A stretch of 7,096 nt of DNA from CAZAQS01 sp964486825 (GTDB lineage Bacteria; Chloroflexota; Anaerolineae; Anaerolineales; UBA4823): NCBI GenBank assembly GCA_964486825.1, contig CAZAQS010000247.1, positions 1 through 7,096 on the forward strand, read 5' to 3'. Under the pieces are notes generated by a model. It was not told the origin of the DNA, searched no databases, and saw only the letters and a program-made list of their open reading frames with translations. A program made the translations under genes and the position numbers. This document shows, in pieces, positions 5,964 through 7,096 of the stretch. Each line of letters begins with the position of its first letter. The stretch's first letter is position 1.

Positions 5964-6440
5964 CTGATCGATCCCTTGGAAGTCAAGGTGGGGAAATTGC
6001 TACGCAGGCGTGGCCTGCGACTGGCCGTGGCCGAGTCCTGCACAGGAGGACTGATTGGGCACCTCATCACCAATGTGCCCGGTTCTTCGACCTATTATCA
6101 GGGCAGCGTAACCGCCTATGCTTATGAGGCTAAAGTGCGCCTGTTGGGAGTAAGCTGGGATACCCTTGAAAGATATGGGGCTGTCAGCAAAGAGACAGTA
6201 CTGGAAATGGCACGGGGTGTACGGCGCGCCCTGGCCGCCGATCTCGGTCTCTCAGTAAGTGGGATCGCAGGGCCAGGAGGGGGCACAGCGGAAAAGCCGG
6301 TTGGGCTGGTTTGGATCGGTCTAAGCTCCGCTGAAGTAGACGAAGCCTGGCAGTTTAATTGGCCGGGTAACCGCCGGCAGGTCAAGGAACAATCCGCCCT
6401 GCAAGCGCTGCAACTGCTGGTCGATTACTTGCAAGAATAG
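5964..6440 (+). CDS. pncC: Stand-alone CinA C-terminal-domain protein, nicotinamide-nucleotide amidase
   Basis: CinA C-terminal domain proteins (PncC) hydrolyse nicotinamide mononucleotide to nicotinate mononucleotide and ammonia in the cytoplasmic pyridine-nucleotide salvage cycle. Visible signatures are AVAESCTGGLIGHLIT, with the presumed nucleophile Ser25 in SCTGG (from the CTG start), YYQGSVTAYAYEAKVRLLGV, and SGIAGPGGGTAEKPVGLVWIG. Length from CTG 5964 is 158 residues, close to the usual size of stand-alone PncC; the N-terminal molybdopterin-binding-like half of full CinA is absent. The start is chosen from the AAGGAGG six bases upstream and the family-like beginning LIDPLEVKVGKLL. No ATG or GTG is well placed: the in-frame ATG at 5814 lies above the promoter -10 and adds 50 residues without family resemblance, and TTG 5976 is 18 bases from the Shine-Dalgarno. 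It is probably cotranscribed with the DUF6504-like gene 33 bases downstream. Family is secure; the exact start and the enzymatic activity are inferred. Confidence 0.85.
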   Translation: MIDPLEVKVGKLLRRRGLRLAVAESCTGGLIGHLITNVPGSSTYYQGSVTAYAYEAKVRLLGVSWDTLERYGAVSKETVLEMARGVRRALAADLGLSVSGIAGPGGGTAEKPVGLVWIGLSSAEVDEAWQFNWPGNRRQVKEQSALQALQLLVDYLQE

Positions 6441-6473
6441 TTATGTATAGGTGGGATCATTGGTAAGTGAGTT

Positions 6474-6710
6474 ATGGAGTCTATCGAAGTAACCGCCCGT
6501 TTCGATGCGCGCGGAAAAGCTATTCCCCTGATGTTTACCTGGCAGGAGAGCACGTATCAGGTTGATTCTGTGGGCCGGCGATGGGATGATGACCAAGGGC
6601 AGCACATCCTGGTGATGATTCCTGATGGGCGCGTTTTTGAACTTTTGTATGCTCCCCTGGAAGGGCACTGGTACCTGGCGCGGGCTGCACCCGGGCGGGC
6701 CTTTGCTTGA
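6474..6710 (+). CDS. DUF6504-like small protein (78 aa)
   Basis: The sequence (MESIEVTARFDARGKAIPLM, then FTWQESTYQVDSVGRRWDDDQGQ, HILVMIPDGRVFELLY and a final HWYLARA) fits my memory of the DUF6504 family. These are small soluble proteins of unknown role, predicted to be mostly beta strands, with a conserved GRRW and GRVFEL. No signal peptide or membrane segment is visible. It follows the cinA-like gene by 33 bases on the same strand with no terminator between, so the two are probably one transcript. The Shine-Dalgarno is weak (AAGTGAG, a few bases before ATG). The length matches a complete single-domain protein. No function should be assigned from this context alone. Confidence 0.8.
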   Translation: MESIEVTARFDARGKAIPLMFTWQESTYQVDSVGRRWDDDQGQHILVMIPDGRVFELLYAPLEGHWYLARAAPGRAFA

Positions 6711-6729
6711 ACGAGCCAGGCATCGTTCA
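6708..6729 (+). terminator. Weak hairpin at the end of the DUF6504-like gene
   Basis: TGAACGA 6708-6714, which includes the stop codon, pairs perfectly with TCGTTCA 6723-6729 around an 8-base loop. No T-run follows (GTGAATTTCC), so it may be an RNA 3'-end stabiliser or attenuator rather than an intrinsic terminator. Confidence 0.25.
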
Positions 6730-6837
6730 CGTGAATTTCCGTTGCGCCAGGGCACGGCGGTGAGTCTTATCTGCGGGGATCAGGGCAGGAACCGCCGGTC
6801 TCTACCAGTGTTGTTCCAGGGAAGCCCGATTTCGGGT

Positions 6838-6843
6838 TATACT
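6838..6843 (+). promoter_or_regulatory. -10 element very close to the CAP-protein start
   Basis: TATACT at 6838-6843 lies only 8 bases before the ATG at 6852, so transcription would begin at or within a base or two of the start codon. No Shine-Dalgarno sequence precedes the ATG. A -35 is unclear: TTGTTC at 6811-6816 is 21 bases away. A short stem (AGCCCG 6823-6828 with CGGGTT 6833-6838) reaches the first base of the -10. Confidence 0.4.
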
Positions 6844-6851
6844 AGCTTGCC

Positions 6852-7096
6852 ATGCGCAGGTTAATTTTTGCGGTCCTTATTGGCCTGTTGGCTTTAACCT
6901 TCCTGGCCGTCGATGCTCCCCGCACTGCAGCTCAGGCCAGTGATCCCTGGAGTTTAATCGCCGAGGTGAACGCCCTACGCGCCTCTTATGGGCTGGCTGC
7001 CTACGAAGTGAACAATGCCCTGATGGTGGCGGCGCAACAGCAAAGCAATTACCAGGCAGAGATCGGCGCCTGGAGTCACAGCGGCCCCGGCGGTTC
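6852..7096 (+). CDS. Exported CAP/SCP-domain protein, 3' end outside window
   Basis: Eighty-one codons are present before the right edge. The start MRRLIFAVLIGLLALTFLAV, followed by APRTAAQA, is a typical signal peptide with cleavage expected near residues 27-29. Mature sequence begins with DPWSLIAEVNALRASYGL, then VNNALMVAAQQQSNYQAEIG, then WSHSGPGGS. This is the opening of a bacterial CAP (SCP/PR-1-like) domain: LI..VN.LRA..GL is its first helix, A..QS.Y.A the second, and W.H.GP.G carries the first histidine of the conserved CAP cleft. Bacterial CAP proteins are secreted and mostly of unknown activity. The remaining domain, including the second histidine and any C-terminal additions, lies beyond base 7096. 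No Shine-Dalgarno is seen and the -10 is 8 bases upstream, so translation may be leaderless. It is not obviously linked in function to the cinA-like gene. Confidence 0.8.
   Translation, partial: MRRLIFAVLIGLLALTFLAVDAPRTAAQASDPWSLIAEVNALRASYGLAAYEVNNALMVAAQQQSNYQAEIGAWSHSGPGG

Noticed and set aside
6755..6797. CGGCGGT (6755-6761) / ACCGCCG (6791-6797) inverted repeat as a terminator
   Set aside because: The 29-base loop and absence of a T-run make it a poor terminator; such 7-base GC matches are expected by chance in GC-rich sequence.

Overview
The window looks like a stretch of a Chloroflexota chromosome, most likely from an Anaerolineae-type bacterium. This rests on family recognition by eye: two large secreted proteins that carry a YLPxx-type motif (FLPIM and YLPII), a stand-alone CinA-type amidase followed by a DUF6504-like small protein, and a secreted CAP-domain protein. 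No database search was run. There are five main protein genes, one small membrane protein gene, and no rRNA, tRNA, CRISPR array or transposase that I can see.

Left part (1-5549): a cell-surface carbohydrate region. A plus-strand gene, cut by the left window edge, encodes a multidomain secreted glycoside-hydrolase-like protein (Ig-like, BACON-like, DUF5060, TIM barrel, C-terminal beta domains). It converges on a minus-strand pair. The larger of these encodes an 861-residue exported protein that joins a right-handed beta-helix to a second glycosidase-like barrel. The smaller encodes an 81-residue two-helix membrane protein with its own near-perfect sigma-70-type promoter. A perfect 10-bp hairpin at 2571-2601 separates the convergent transcripts and can serve as a terminator for both.

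Middle (5550-5963): 414 bases without a convincing gene. It holds the presumed promoter and leader of the 861-residue gene, an inverted-repeat/hairpin element (5668-5749), an extended -10 promoter reading right (5841-5849), and a leader that folds on paper into a three-way junction just upstream of the Shine-Dalgarno site of the next gene.

Right part (5964-7096): three plus-strand genes. They are a 158-residue CinA C-terminal-domain protein (nicotinamide-nucleotide amidase, probably starting at CTG), a DUF6504-like small protein 33 bases downstream, and the beginning of an exported CAP/SCP-domain protein that runs off the right edge and may be translated from a leaderless mRNA. This part reads as more GC-rich and housekeeping-like than the left part, so the left genes look accessory.

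The observations I find most worth checking are the structured leader and non-ATG start of the cinA-like gene, the beta-helix plus glycosidase fusion, and the tiny membrane protein gene with its own promoter and terminator inside the carbohydrate region.
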